From Aequorivita aurantiaca (GTDB lineage Bacteria > Bacteroidota > Bacteroidia > Flavobacteriales > Flavobacteriaceae): a stretch of 64,000 bases of DNA. Positions 52,350-59,785 of this stretch are shown piece after piece. A program made the translations under genes and the position numbers. The DNA lies in contig NZ_JAUGQQ010000002.1 in assembly GCF_030410135.1 (NCBI RefSeq), positions 1 to 64,000 on the forward strand, given 5' to 3'. Under the pieces are notes generated by a model. It searched no databases. It saw only the letters and a list, made by a program, of their open reading frames with translations, and was not told the origin of the DNA. Positions within the stretch are counted from its first letter, which is position 1. The number at the start of each line of letters is the position of its first letter.

Positions 52350-52445
52350 ATGATATTTAACCACCAAAATCCAATTCATTTAAAAATCCCTAATTTGCGG
52401 TTACTCTTTTTAAACAATTTGGACGAGGAAAGCGAAAACTTCTAA
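52350..52445 (+). CDS. possible 31-residue leader peptide upstream of lpxD
   Basis: An ATG at 52350, about where transcription from the TATTTTTG box should begin, opens a frame of 31 codons ending TAA at 52445, 85 bases before lpxD. The peptide starts MIFNHQNPIHLK and contains LRLLFLNNLDEE. It could be a leaderless small protein or a regulatory leader peptide. There is no homology evidence, and in AT-rich DNA a frame this short can occur by chance. Confidence 0.2.
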   Translation: MIFNHQNPIHLKIPNLRLLFLNNLDEESENF

Positions 52446-52530
52446 TGAAAATTCCATCTTTTATTTTCAGATTTTGGATAAAGCATTTACAAGCAATGTT
52501 CGATCTGTCCTTTATAGTTAATTTAGACAG

Positions 52531-53556
52531 ATGAAGTTTACAGCAGCCCAAATAGCAGGAATTCTTAATGGTACCGTAGATGGTGATGAAAATGTAGCAG
52601 TTTCTAAGTTGGCCAAAATTGAAGAAGGAAGCAAAGGCAGTCTCACCTTTTTGGCCAATCCAAAGTACACCCATTATATCTATTCAACCCAAGCCTCCAT
52701 AACCATTGTAAATAATGACTTTGTGGCGTCAGGAAAATTATCCACAACCCTTATTCGGGTTGAGAATGCATACAAAGCCTTCTCCCAATTATTGGAATAT
52801 TACAATCAAGTAAAAATGAACAAAACCGGAATAGAAAGCCCGGTTTTTATTTCTGATACAGCGAAATACGGCGATAATTTATATCTGGGTGCCTTTTCAT
52901 ATATTGGCGAAAACGTGCGGATTGGCGATAACGTCAAAATCTATCCCAATGTTTATTTAGGTGATAATGTTGTGGTCGGGAATAACACCACCTTATTTAC
53001 TGGCGCCAAAATATATTCCGAAACCGTAATTGGCCAGTCGTGCGTAATTAATAGCGGAGTGGTGATTGGAGCGGACGGATTTGGTTTTACGCCAAATGAG
53101 AAAGGTGAATACCACAAGGTTCCACAAACGGGAAATGTAATATTGGAAGACAATGTAGATGTAGGCCCCGGAACAACCATAGATAGGGCAACGCTCGGCT
53201 CCACCCTTATAAAGGCCGGCGTTAAACTAGACAATCAAATTCAAATTGCCCATAACGTCACTATTGGAGAAAATACAGTAATTGCAGCCCAAACGGGAGT
53301 TGCAGGCTCCACCAAAATTGGTAAAAATTGTATTATTGGAGGGCAAGTGGGTATCGCCGGGCACATCGTTATCGGCAATAATGTAAAAATTCAAGCACAG
53401 AGCGGCATTGGAAGAAATGTAAAGGACAATGAAACTCTACAGGGCTCACCAGCTTTTGGTTACGGGGACTATAATAAAAGTTATGTTTATTTTAAAAACC
53501 TTCCTAAAATAATGGAACGGTTCAATATTGTTGAAAAAAAACTCGATAATGAATGA
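52531..53556 (+). CDS. lpxD: UDP-3-O-acylglucosamine N-acyltransferase LpxD
   Basis: A 341-residue enzyme that adds the second (amide) acyl chain during lipid A synthesis. The N-terminal UDP-binding domain (1-100: [38 protein letters not shown]) leads into a left-handed beta-helix of hexapeptide repeats (about 108-320). The catalytic His is in [25 protein letters not shown] (near residue 235). It is the first gene of the lipid A cluster; its last eight bases overlap lpxC-fabZ. Confidence 0.94.
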   Translation: MKFTAAQIAGILNGTVDGDENVAVSKLAKIEEGSKGSLTFLANPKYTHYIYSTQASITIVNNDFVASGKLSTTLIRVENAYKAFSQLLEYYNQVKMNKTGIESPVFISDTAKYGDNLYLGAFSYIGENVRIGDNVKIYPNVYLGDNVVVGNNTTLFTGAKIYSETVIGQSCVINSGVVIGADGFGFTPNEKGEYHKVPQTGNVILEDNVDVGPGTTIDRATLGSTLIKAGVKLDNQIQIAHNVTIGENTVIAAQTGVAGSTKIGKNCIIGGQVGIAGHIVIGNNVKIQAQSGIGRNVKDNETLQGSPAFGYGDYNKSYVYFKNLPKIMERFNIVEKKLDNE

Positions 53557-54955
53557 AAGTGTCGTAAAACAGCGCACCATTGGCAAAGCTATTTCCCTCA
53601 CCGGAGTGGGTTTACATACAGGCAAGGAGGTAACGATAACCTTTAAACCTGCACCCGAAAACCACGGATATACATTCGTGCGGATTGATTTAGAAGGCCA
53701 ACCAGTAATTGAAGCAGATGCCAACTATGTGGTGAATACCCAACGGGGCACAAACCTTGAAAAACGCGGTGTCAAAATACAAACTTCGGAACATGTGCTT
53801 GCCGCTTTGGTAGGCCTGGAAGTAGACAATTGCATTATGGAATTAAACGCTTCCGAACCGCCAATAATGGACGGATCGTCAAAGTTTTTTGTTGAAGCGG
53901 TTGAAAAAGCTGGAGTAGTGGAACAGGACGCTCCATGCGAGGAATATGTTGTAAAGGAAGTTATTTCCTATACTGACGAAGAAACCGGAAGTGAGATTTT
54001 AGTAATGCCAGCAGATGAATATCAGGTAACTACCATGGTGGATTTCGGCACAAAGGTATTGGGCACCCAAAATGCATCCCTAAAGCGCATCTCAGATTTC
54101 AAAAATGAAATTGCCAATGCCCGAACCTTTAGCTTTCTCCATGAAATTGAAATGCTTCTTGAACATGGTTTAATAAAAGGTGGTGATTTAAATAATGCAA
54201 TAGTGTATGTGGACAAGGAGCTGTCAGCAAGCACAATGGACAAGCTGCGCACCGCATTTGGAAAAGATAATATATCGGTAAAACCTAATGGCATTTTGGA
54301 CAATCTTACCCTGCATTATCCAAACGAAGCAGCAAGACATAAACTTTTGGATGTGATTGGCGATTTAGCGTTGGTGGGAACCCGCATCCGTGGAAAAGTT
54401 ATTGCCAATAAACCCGGACACCACGTTAACACCCAATTCGCTAAGAAGCTTTTAAAAATCATCAAATTAGAAGCAAGAAACAATATTCCAAAATTTGATA
54501 TAAATCTTCCTCCTGTAAAAGATGTAAACCAAATTATGGCGATGCTTCCTCACAGACCGCCATTTTTGTTAGTCGATAAAATTATGGAAATGACGGAAAC
54601 CAGTGTGGTGGGCCTTAAGAATGTTACAATGAATGAACCGTTTTTTGTTGGTCATTTTCCAGGAGCTCCGGTAATGCCGGGAGTATTAATTGTTGAGGCA
54701 ATGGCGCAGACAGGAGGAATTCTAGCATTGAGCACTGTTCCGGATCCTGAAAATTACCTTACTTTTTTTATGAAAATAAACAATGTAAAATTCAAACAAC
54801 AGGTAAATCCGGGTGACACACTTATTTTTAAATTAGAATTAATCTCACCCATTCGCCGTGGAATTGTCCATATGCAAGGAAATGCATATGCCAACGGAAA
54901 ATTAGTAACTGAGGCCGAATTAATGGCACAGATGGTAAAAACAAAAAATTTATAG
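53549..54955 (+). CDS. lpxC: bifunctional LpxC deacetylase / FabZ dehydratase
   Basis: A 468-residue fusion. Residues about 1-310 are LpxC, the zinc deacetylase that commits UDP-GlcNAc to lipid A ([26 protein letters not shown] with a zinc His, [14 protein letters not shown] with further ligands). Residues about 320-468 are FabZ, the 3-hydroxyacyl-ACP dehydratase ([14 protein letters not shown] with catalytic His, [20 protein letters not shown] with the Glu). One polypeptide thus handles two enzymes that compete for 3-hydroxyacyl-ACP. This fusion is typical of Bacteroidota. The ATG at 53549 is chosen over a TTG at 53528. Confidence 0.95.
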   Translation: MNESVVKQRTIGKAISLTGVGLHTGKEVTITFKPAPENHGYTFVRIDLEGQPVIEADANYVVNTQRGTNLEKRGVKIQTSEHVLAALVGLEVDNCIMELNASEPPIMDGSSKFFVEAVEKAGVVEQDAPCEEYVVKEVISYTDEETGSEILVMPADEYQVTTMVDFGTKVLGTQNASLKRISDFKNEIANARTFSFLHEIEMLLEHGLIKGGDLNNAIVYVDKELSASTMDKLRTAFGKDNISVKPNGILDNLTLHYPNEAARHKLLDVIGDLALVGTRIRGKVIANKPGHHVNTQFAKKLLKIIKLEARNNIPKFDINLPPVKDVNQIMAMLPHRPPFLLVDKIMEMTETSVVGLKNVTMNEPFFVGHFPGAPVMPGVLIVEAMAQTGGILALSTVPDPENYLTFFMKINNVKFKQQVNPGDTLIFKLELISPIRRGIVHMQGNAYANGKLVTEAELMAQMVKTKNL

Positions 54956-55044
54956 GTGTACCAACACTTGGGTCAATTAATTTAAAAAGAATAATTTTAT
55001 ACCGTGAATACATTTCAACTTCATCTTAAAAATAATAAAGAGAA

Positions 55045-55830
55045 ATGAATCAACCTCTTGCATACGTCCATCCGGGCGCAAAAATCGCCAAAAATGTTGT
55101 GATAGAACCTTTCACTACAATCCATAATAATGTAGTGATTGGTGAGGGAACTTGGATTGGAAGTAATGTAACAATTATGGAGGGAGCTAGAATTGGAAAG
55201 AATTGCAATATTTTTCCGGGCGCCGTAATATCCGGAATTCCACAGGACTTAAAATTTAAAGATGAAGAAACCACTGTTGAAATTGGCGACGGAACCACAA
55301 TCCGTGAATATGTGACCATAAACAGAGGAACCGTTGACCGGGGAAAAACAGTGGTTGGCAAGAATTGTTGGATAATGGCTTATTGCCACATAGCTCATGA
55401 TTGCATTGTTGGGGACAACTGTATTTTTTCAAATAACAGCACCTTGGCCGGGCACGTGACAGTGGGCGACCATGTAGTTTTGGCCGGAATGACTGCGGTG
55501 CATCAATTCTGTATGATTGGGAATCATGCTTTCGTAACTGGAGGTTCCCTGGTTAGAAAGGATGTTCCGCCCTATGTAAAAGCTGCCCGCGAACCACTTA
55601 GTTATGTGGGGATAAATTCCATCGGCCTTCGAAGAAGGGGTTTCAATTCCCAGAAAATAACGGAAATTCAAAATATTTACCGTCTTCTTTATCAGAAAAA
55701 CTACAATACCTCCCAGGCCTCCGAAATTATTGAAGCTGAGATGGAAGCAACCCCGGAGCGTGATGAGATACTTCAATTCATTAAAAATTCCAAACGTGGA
55801 ATTATGAAAGGCTATTTCAATTCCAATTAA
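55045..55830 (+). CDS. lpxA: UDP-N-acetylglucosamine acyltransferase LpxA
   Basis: A 261-residue beta-helix acyltransferase, the first step of lipid A synthesis. It starts with hexapeptide repeats (LAYVHPGAKIAKNVVIEPFTTI), has the catalytic His in YCHIAHDCIVGDNCI (near residue 120), NNSTLAGHVTVGDH and the C-terminal helical domain from GLRRRGF onwards. It lies 89 bases after lpxC-fabZ in the same direction. Confidence 0.94.
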   Translation: MNQPLAYVHPGAKIAKNVVIEPFTTIHNNVVIGEGTWIGSNVTIMEGARIGKNCNIFPGAVISGIPQDLKFKDEETTVEIGDGTTIREYVTINRGTVDRGKTVVGKNCWIMAYCHIAHDCIVGDNCIFSNNSTLAGHVTVGDHVVLAGMTAVHQFCMIGNHAFVTGGSLVRKDVPPYVKAAREPLSYVGINSIGLRRRGFNSQKITEIQNIYRLLYQKNYNTSQASEIIEAEMEATPERDEILQFIKNSKRGIMKGYFNSN

Positions 55831-55864
55831 AACAAACATTTAACAATTAACATTAAATCAAAGA

Positions 55865-56431
55865 ATGGCTACTTCATCAGATATTAGAAAAGGACTTTGC
55901 ATCCGCTATAACCACGACATCTATAAAATAATTGAATTTCTTCACGTAAAACCCGGAAAAGGTCCAGCTTTCGTGCGTACTAAATTAAAAAGCGTAACCA
56001 CCGGAAAAGTTATTGACAATACTTTTTCCGCTGGTCACAAAATTGACGATGTGCGCGTGGAAACCCATAAATTCCAATTTCTTTACAACGAAGGGAATGT
56101 GTACCACTTTATGAATACCGAGGATTATTCGCAAATACAATTGAACAAGGATATTCTTGATACTCCGGAATTGATGAAAGAGGGCGAAATTGTGACGGTC
56201 CTAATTAATTCTGAAGACAGTGCCCCACTTTCAGTGGAAATGCCTGCGCATGTAATTTTGAAAGTAATGTCAACCGAGCCTGGAATAAAAGGAAATACCG
56301 CAACAAACGCTACCAAACCAGCAGTAGTAGAAACTGGGGCCGAAATAAATGTTCCGCTTTTTATTAATGAAGGTGATAAAATTAGAATTGATACCGAAAA
56401 GGGCCAGTACCAAGAACGAATGAAAGACTAA
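55865..56431 (+). CDS. efp: translation elongation factor P
   Basis: A 188-residue three-domain protein that relieves ribosome stalling at proline stretches. The conserved loop HVKPGKGPAFVR carries the modifiable Lys32 at its tip, so a lysine-type modification is possible, but no epmA-like gene is visible here. The C-terminal OB domain ends GDKIRIDTEKGQYQERMKD. It sits in the lipid A cluster 34 bases after lpxA, an arrangement found in other flavobacteria. Confidence 0.94.
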   Translation: MATSSDIRKGLCIRYNHDIYKIIEFLHVKPGKGPAFVRTKLKSVTTGKVIDNTFSAGHKIDDVRVETHKFQFLYNEGNVYHFMNTEDYSQIQLNKDILDTPELMKEGEIVTVLINSEDSAPLSVEMPAHVILKVMSTEPGIKGNTATNATKPAVVETGAEINVPLFINEGDKIRIDTEKGQYQERMKD

Positions 56432-56467
56432 ATAAGTTGCAGATTTCAGTAAATAATTAAACCTAAA

Positions 56468-57406
56468 ATGAAATTTCCCAATCCCCAAACTCTTGAGAAT
56501 ATTGCCTCCATAATCGATTCGGATTATGTTGGGGAAGCCAATTTTCCGGTATTTGGGATGAATGAAATTCATGTGGTACAACCTGGGGATATCGTTTTTG
56601 TGGATCATCCCAAGTATTACGATAAGGCCCTTCAATCGCAGGCTACTGTAATTCTTATAAATAAAAAAGTGGAATGCCCCATCGGGAAAGCACTGCTTAT
56701 TTCCGAAGACCCATTTCGTGATTTTAATAAGCTGACGCATCATTTTAGGCCTTTCCAAAATTCTAATACTTCTGTCTCCGAAACCGCTGAAATAGGAGAG
56801 GGAACCGTTATTCAACCAAATGTTTTCGTTGGAAATAACGTAAAAATCGGCCGCAACTGTGTCATCCATTCCAATGTTTGTATTTACGACAATACTATAA
56901 TAGGCCACAATGTGACCATTCACGCGGGAACAGTTTTGGGCAGCGATGCTTTCTATTATAAAAACCGTCCGGAAAAATTCGATAAACTTTTAAGCGGCGG
57001 AAATGTGGTGATTGAAGACAATGTTGACCTTGGAGCACTTTGCACGATCGATAAAGGCGTAACCGCCTCGACCACCATTGGTGAAGGTTCCAAACTTGAC
57101 AACCAAGTGCACGTGGGCCACGACACCATCATCGGTAAACGGTGTTTGATAGCTTCACAGGTAGGTATTGCCGGCTGTGTGCTGATTGAGGATTCTGTAA
57201 CCATATGGGGGCAAGTGGGAATTACCAGTGGAATCACCATTGGGGAAAAAGCCGTAATTTCCGCACAAAGTGGGGTGAGTAAATCATTGGTTGGAAACAG
57301 GGCATATTTCGGGACCCCGGCAGATGATTTTAGAACAAAATATAAGGAATTGGCCTCAGTAAGGCTTATTCCCGACATAATTAAAAAATTGGATGAATTA
57401 TCATGA
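56468..57406 (+). CDS. second LpxD-like acyltransferase
   Basis: A 312-residue left-handed beta-helix protein related to LpxD. It has an N-terminal LpxD-type domain (QPGDIVFVDHPKYYDKAL), hexapeptide repeats from about residue 105, and the SKLDNQVHVGHDTIIGKRCLIASQVGIAGC segment in which the LpxD catalytic His is kept. It differs from LpxD at 52.5 kb by a shorter first domain and a YYKNRPEKFDKLLSGGNV insert. It may acylate a different sugar or act in lipid A variant synthesis; its true substrate is unknown. It overlaps the NTF2-like gene by four bases. Confidence 0.82.
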   Translation: MKFPNPQTLENIASIIDSDYVGEANFPVFGMNEIHVVQPGDIVFVDHPKYYDKALQSQATVILINKKVECPIGKALLISEDPFRDFNKLTHHFRPFQNSNTSVSETAEIGEGTVIQPNVFVGNNVKIGRNCVIHSNVCIYDNTIIGHNVTIHAGTVLGSDAFYYKNRPEKFDKLLSGGNVVIEDNVDLGALCTIDKGVTASTTIGEGSKLDNQVHVGHDTIIGKRCLIASQVGIAGCVLIEDSVTIWGQVGITSGITIGEKAVISAQSGVSKSLVGNRAYFGTPADDFRTKYKELASVRLIPDIIKKLDELS

Positions 57407-57816
57407 GCAATAAAGCAAAGGAAATAGTAAGGAATTTTTATAAGTCAGATATTTTAAAGGATGAAACCGTAATTGAACGTTTTTTCCATCCAGAATTAGT
57501 GCTTATTTGGAATAGCGCCAATGGGCTTTCCATAATGCATTACGATGATATTATTAATTTTTTTGGTGAAGTAAGAAGATCTTACAATGATTTGAGAATA
57601 GAAGTAAGTCATTTACTTGCAGACGATAACCACGTTACTATCCGTTATAAATATTATATCCGAACCATGGAGAATCCTGACGAAGAATTAGGAATAGCAC
57701 ATTTTATAGCGATATGGGAAGTAAAGGACGATAAACTTTATCGCGGCTATCAGGTAAGTCAGCCGGTTACAGACAAAGATGATACTAATGAAAGCTACCA
57801 CAGAGTTAAGGTTTAA
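57403..57816 (+). CDS. NTF2-like (SnoaL-fold) protein
   Basis: A 137-residue protein with the NTF2/SnoaL cone-shaped fold pattern: helices (MSNKAKEIVRNFYKSD), the PELVLIWNSANGLSIMHYDDIINFF segment, and long strands (RIEVSHLLADDNHVTIRYKYYIRT, HFIAIWEVKDDKLYRGYQVSQ). Such proteins bind or isomerise small ligands; none is indicated. Its ATG overlaps the stop of the LpxD-like gene (ATGA), so the two are co-translated and may act on one pathway. Confidence 0.82.
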   Translation: MSNKAKEIVRNFYKSDILKDETVIERFFHPELVLIWNSANGLSIMHYDDIINFFGEVRRSYNDLRIEVSHLLADDNHVTIRYKYYIRTMENPDEELGIAHFIAIWEVKDDKLYRGYQVSQPVTDKDDTNESYHRVKV

Positions 57817-57822
57817 TATCTT

Positions 57823-57852
57823 TTTGAAGCTTTCGTAAAAGACGTATCTTTG
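57823..57852 (+). promoter_or_regulatory. promoter of sucD
   Basis: TTTG at 57823-57826 and TATCTTTG at 57845-57852 are 18 bases apart, a good -33/-7 pair. The sucD ATG is 75 bases past the box, giving an AT-rich leader. Confidence 0.75.
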
Positions 57853-57927
57853 CGAGCATTCATAAAAAATCCATTCAATATTTTATTTGAATAAATAATA
57901 AAAATAATCAACAGAAAATAATTAAAA

Positions 57928-58800
57928 ATGAGCGTTTTAGTAAATAAAAATTCAAAAATAATTGTACAAGGATTTACGGGAAGTGAAGGAACCTTTCACG
58001 CCGAACAGATGATTGATTATGGAACCAATGTGGTAGGCGGTGTAACTCCAGGTAAAGGCGGCCAAAAACATTTGGACAAACCTGTTTTCAATACAGTTTC
58101 AGAGGCTGTTGAAAAAACTGGCGCTGACACTACAATTATTTTTGTTCCGCCAGCATTTGCCGCAGACGCCATTATGGAAGCTGCAGACGCGGGAATTAAG
58201 GTAATCATTACCATTACCGAAGGAATTCCGGTTAAAGACATGATTACAGCGGCAAATTATATCAAAGATAAAAATTGCCGCCTTATCGGTCCTAACTGCC
58301 CTGGGGTTATCACCCCCGGCGAAGCAAAAGTGGGAATTATGCCTGGTTTTGTTTTCAAAAAGGGGAAAGTAGGTATCGTTTCAAAATCTGGAACACTTAC
58401 ATATGAAGCGGCTGACCAAGTTGTAAAGCAGGGTCTTGGAATTACTACAGCTATTGGAATTGGAGGAGATCCCATTATTGGAACCACAACAAAAGAAGCC
58501 TTGGAAATGTTGATAAATGACGAAGAAAGTGAAGCTGTCGTAATGATTGGTGAAATTGGAGGCCAGCTTGAAATAGACGCTGCCAAATGGTACAAAGAAA
58601 GCGGAATCAAAAAACCGGTAATCGGATTCATCGCCGGCGAAACTGCACCAGCCGGAAGAACAATGGGCCACGCGGGAGCAATCGTTGGCGGTAGCGACGA
58701 TACTGCGCAGGCCAAGAAAAAAGTAATGCGTGAATGCGGCATTCACGTTGTTGATTCCCCTGCGGAAATTGGAAAACGAGTGAAGGAAGTTTTAGGTTAA
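57928..58800 (+). CDS. sucD: succinate-CoA ligase, alpha subunit
   Basis: A 290-residue TCA-cycle enzyme subunit that makes succinate and ATP or GTP from succinyl-CoA with SucC. CoA-binding GFTGSEGTFHAEQMIDYGT is near the N-terminus, IGPNCPGVITPGEAKVGIMPG in the middle, and the phosphohistidine loop GRTMGHAGAIVGG near residue 245. SucC is not adjacent, as is usual in Flavobacteriia. It has its own promoter and terminator. Confidence 0.95.
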   Translation: MSVLVNKNSKIIVQGFTGSEGTFHAEQMIDYGTNVVGGVTPGKGGQKHLDKPVFNTVSEAVEKTGADTTIIFVPPAFAADAIMEAADAGIKVIITITEGIPVKDMITAANYIKDKNCRLIGPNCPGVITPGEAKVGIMPGFVFKKGKVGIVSKSGTLTYEAADQVVKQGLGITTAIGIGGDPIIGTTTKEALEMLINDEESEAVVMIGEIGGQLEIDAAKWYKESGIKKPVIGFIAGETAPAGRTMGHAGAIVGGSDDTAQAKKKVMRECGIHVVDSPAEIGKRVKEVLG

Positions 58801-58821
58801 TGCCTTAACTTTTTAAGTAAA

Positions 58822-58849
58822 AGCTCTGTGAATTCACAGGGCTTTTTTT
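58822..58849 (+). terminator. intrinsic terminator after sucD
   Basis: AGCTCTGTGA at 58822-58831 pairs with TCACAGGGCT at 58834-58843 (one wobble pair) and is followed by seven T residues. Confidence 0.88.
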
Positions 58850-58872
58850 ATGGCGAACCCACAACCTTTTGT

Positions 58873-58880
58873 TATATTTG
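58873..58880 (+). promoter_or_regulatory. TAnnTTTG -7 box of fabG
   Basis: TATATTTG lies 74 bases before the fabG ATG at 58955. A terminator-like hairpin sits between box and gene. Confidence 0.65.
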
Positions 58881-58895
58881 GCCTATTAGTCCAAA

Positions 58896-58927
58896 CCTGT
58901 AAGATTTCCAAATCTTGTAGGTTTTTT
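58896..58927 (+). repeat. palindromic hairpin with T-run in the fabG leader
   Basis: CCTGTAAGATTT (58896-58907) pairs along its whole length with AAATCTTGTAGG (58910-58921), using two adjacent G-U pairs, over a two-base loop, and is followed by six T. It has the form of an intrinsic terminator placed after the promoter but before fabG. Palindromes of this ACCTGTAAG...CTTGTAGGT type are, as far as I recall, dispersed in flavobacterial genomes, so it may be a mobile repeat copy that now acts as an attenuator. Confidence 0.65.
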
Positions 58928-58954
58928 ACCAACCACCAAACACTCTGGGATACT

Positions 58955-59701
58955 ATGAAATTATTAGAAGGAAAAACAGCAATCATCACCGGCGGAAGCC
59001 GAGGAATTGGTCGAGGAATCGTTGAAATATTTGCACAGCACGGCGCCAATGTGGCTTTTACCTATAGTTCTTCGGCAGAAGCGGCAAATGCTTTGGCCGA
59101 TGAAGTTTCAAAAAGTGGCATAAAGGCAAAGGCTTACAAAAGTGATGCGGCTTCCTATGAAGAATCCCAAAAGTTGGCGGAGGAAGTTTTAAACGATTTC
59201 GGAAGTATTGATATTTTGGTAAACAACGCCGGAATCACAAAAGACAATTTGTTGATGCGTATTTCCGAAGAAGATTTTGATAAAGTAATAGAAGTAAACT
59301 TGAAGTCAGTTTTCAATATGACCAAAGCTGTGCAACGGGCTATGTTGAAGCAAAGAAAGGGTTCTATTATAAATATGAGTTCAGTCGTGGGTGTAAAAGG
59401 AAATGCCGGGCAAACAAATTATGCCGCCTCAAAAGCGGGAATTATTGGGTTTACAAAATCCGTGGCGTTGGAATTGGGTTCCCGCGACATTCGCTGTAAC
59501 GCCATTGCACCCGGTTTTATTGAAACCGAAATGACGGGAAAACTGGATGAAGCCACCGTTCAAGGTTGGCGTGATGCCATTCCGCTGAAACGCGGTGGCT
59601 CGCCAGAAGACATTGCAAATGCCTGTGTTTTCCTTGCCAGCGACCTCTCTGCCTACGTTACAGGCCAAGTCCTGAATGTGGATGGGGGAATGCTAACTTA
59701 A
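58955..59701 (+). CDS. fabG: 3-oxoacyl-[acyl-carrier-protein] reductase
   Basis: A 248-residue short-chain dehydrogenase that reduces 3-oxoacyl-ACP with NADPH in fatty acid elongation. Motifs: TGGSRGIGRG (12-21) for cofactor, NNAGIT, the Ser in NMSSVVG, the Tyr and Lys in NYAASKAG, and IETEMTGKL. The ATG at 58955 gives the standard N-terminus MKLLEGKTAIITGG; a frame starting at 58850 would run through the promoter and hairpin and is rejected. It works in the same cycle as the FabZ domain at 54.5 kb. Confidence 0.94.
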   Translation: MKLLEGKTAIITGGSRGIGRGIVEIFAQHGANVAFTYSSSAEAANALADEVSKSGIKAKAYKSDAASYEESQKLAEEVLNDFGSIDILVNNAGITKDNLLMRISEEDFDKVIEVNLKSVFNMTKAVQRAMLKQRKGSIINMSSVVGVKGNAGQTNYAASKAGIIGFTKSVALELGSRDIRCNAIAPGFIETEMTGKLDEATVQGWRDAIPLKRGGSPEDIANACVFLASDLSAYVTGQVLNVDGGMLT

Positions 59702-59785
59702 AAAAAGTAAACAGTGTTCAGTGGCAGTGGGCAGTTACCCTCTAAATTTTTAAACTTTAAACTACTAAACATTTAAATTTTTTCG

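Noticed and set aside
56270-56923. 217-codon frame antisense to efp and the LpxD-like gene
   Set aside because: Spans two well-supported genes on the other strand and shows no domain.
58257-58742. 161-codon frame antisense to sucD
   Set aside because: Long only because of codon bias in sucD; proline- and serine-rich with no start signal.
58850-58954. N-terminal extension of FabG by 35 residues
   Set aside because: The extension is the translated promoter box and hairpin; the conserved start is MKLLEGKTAIITGG at 58955.
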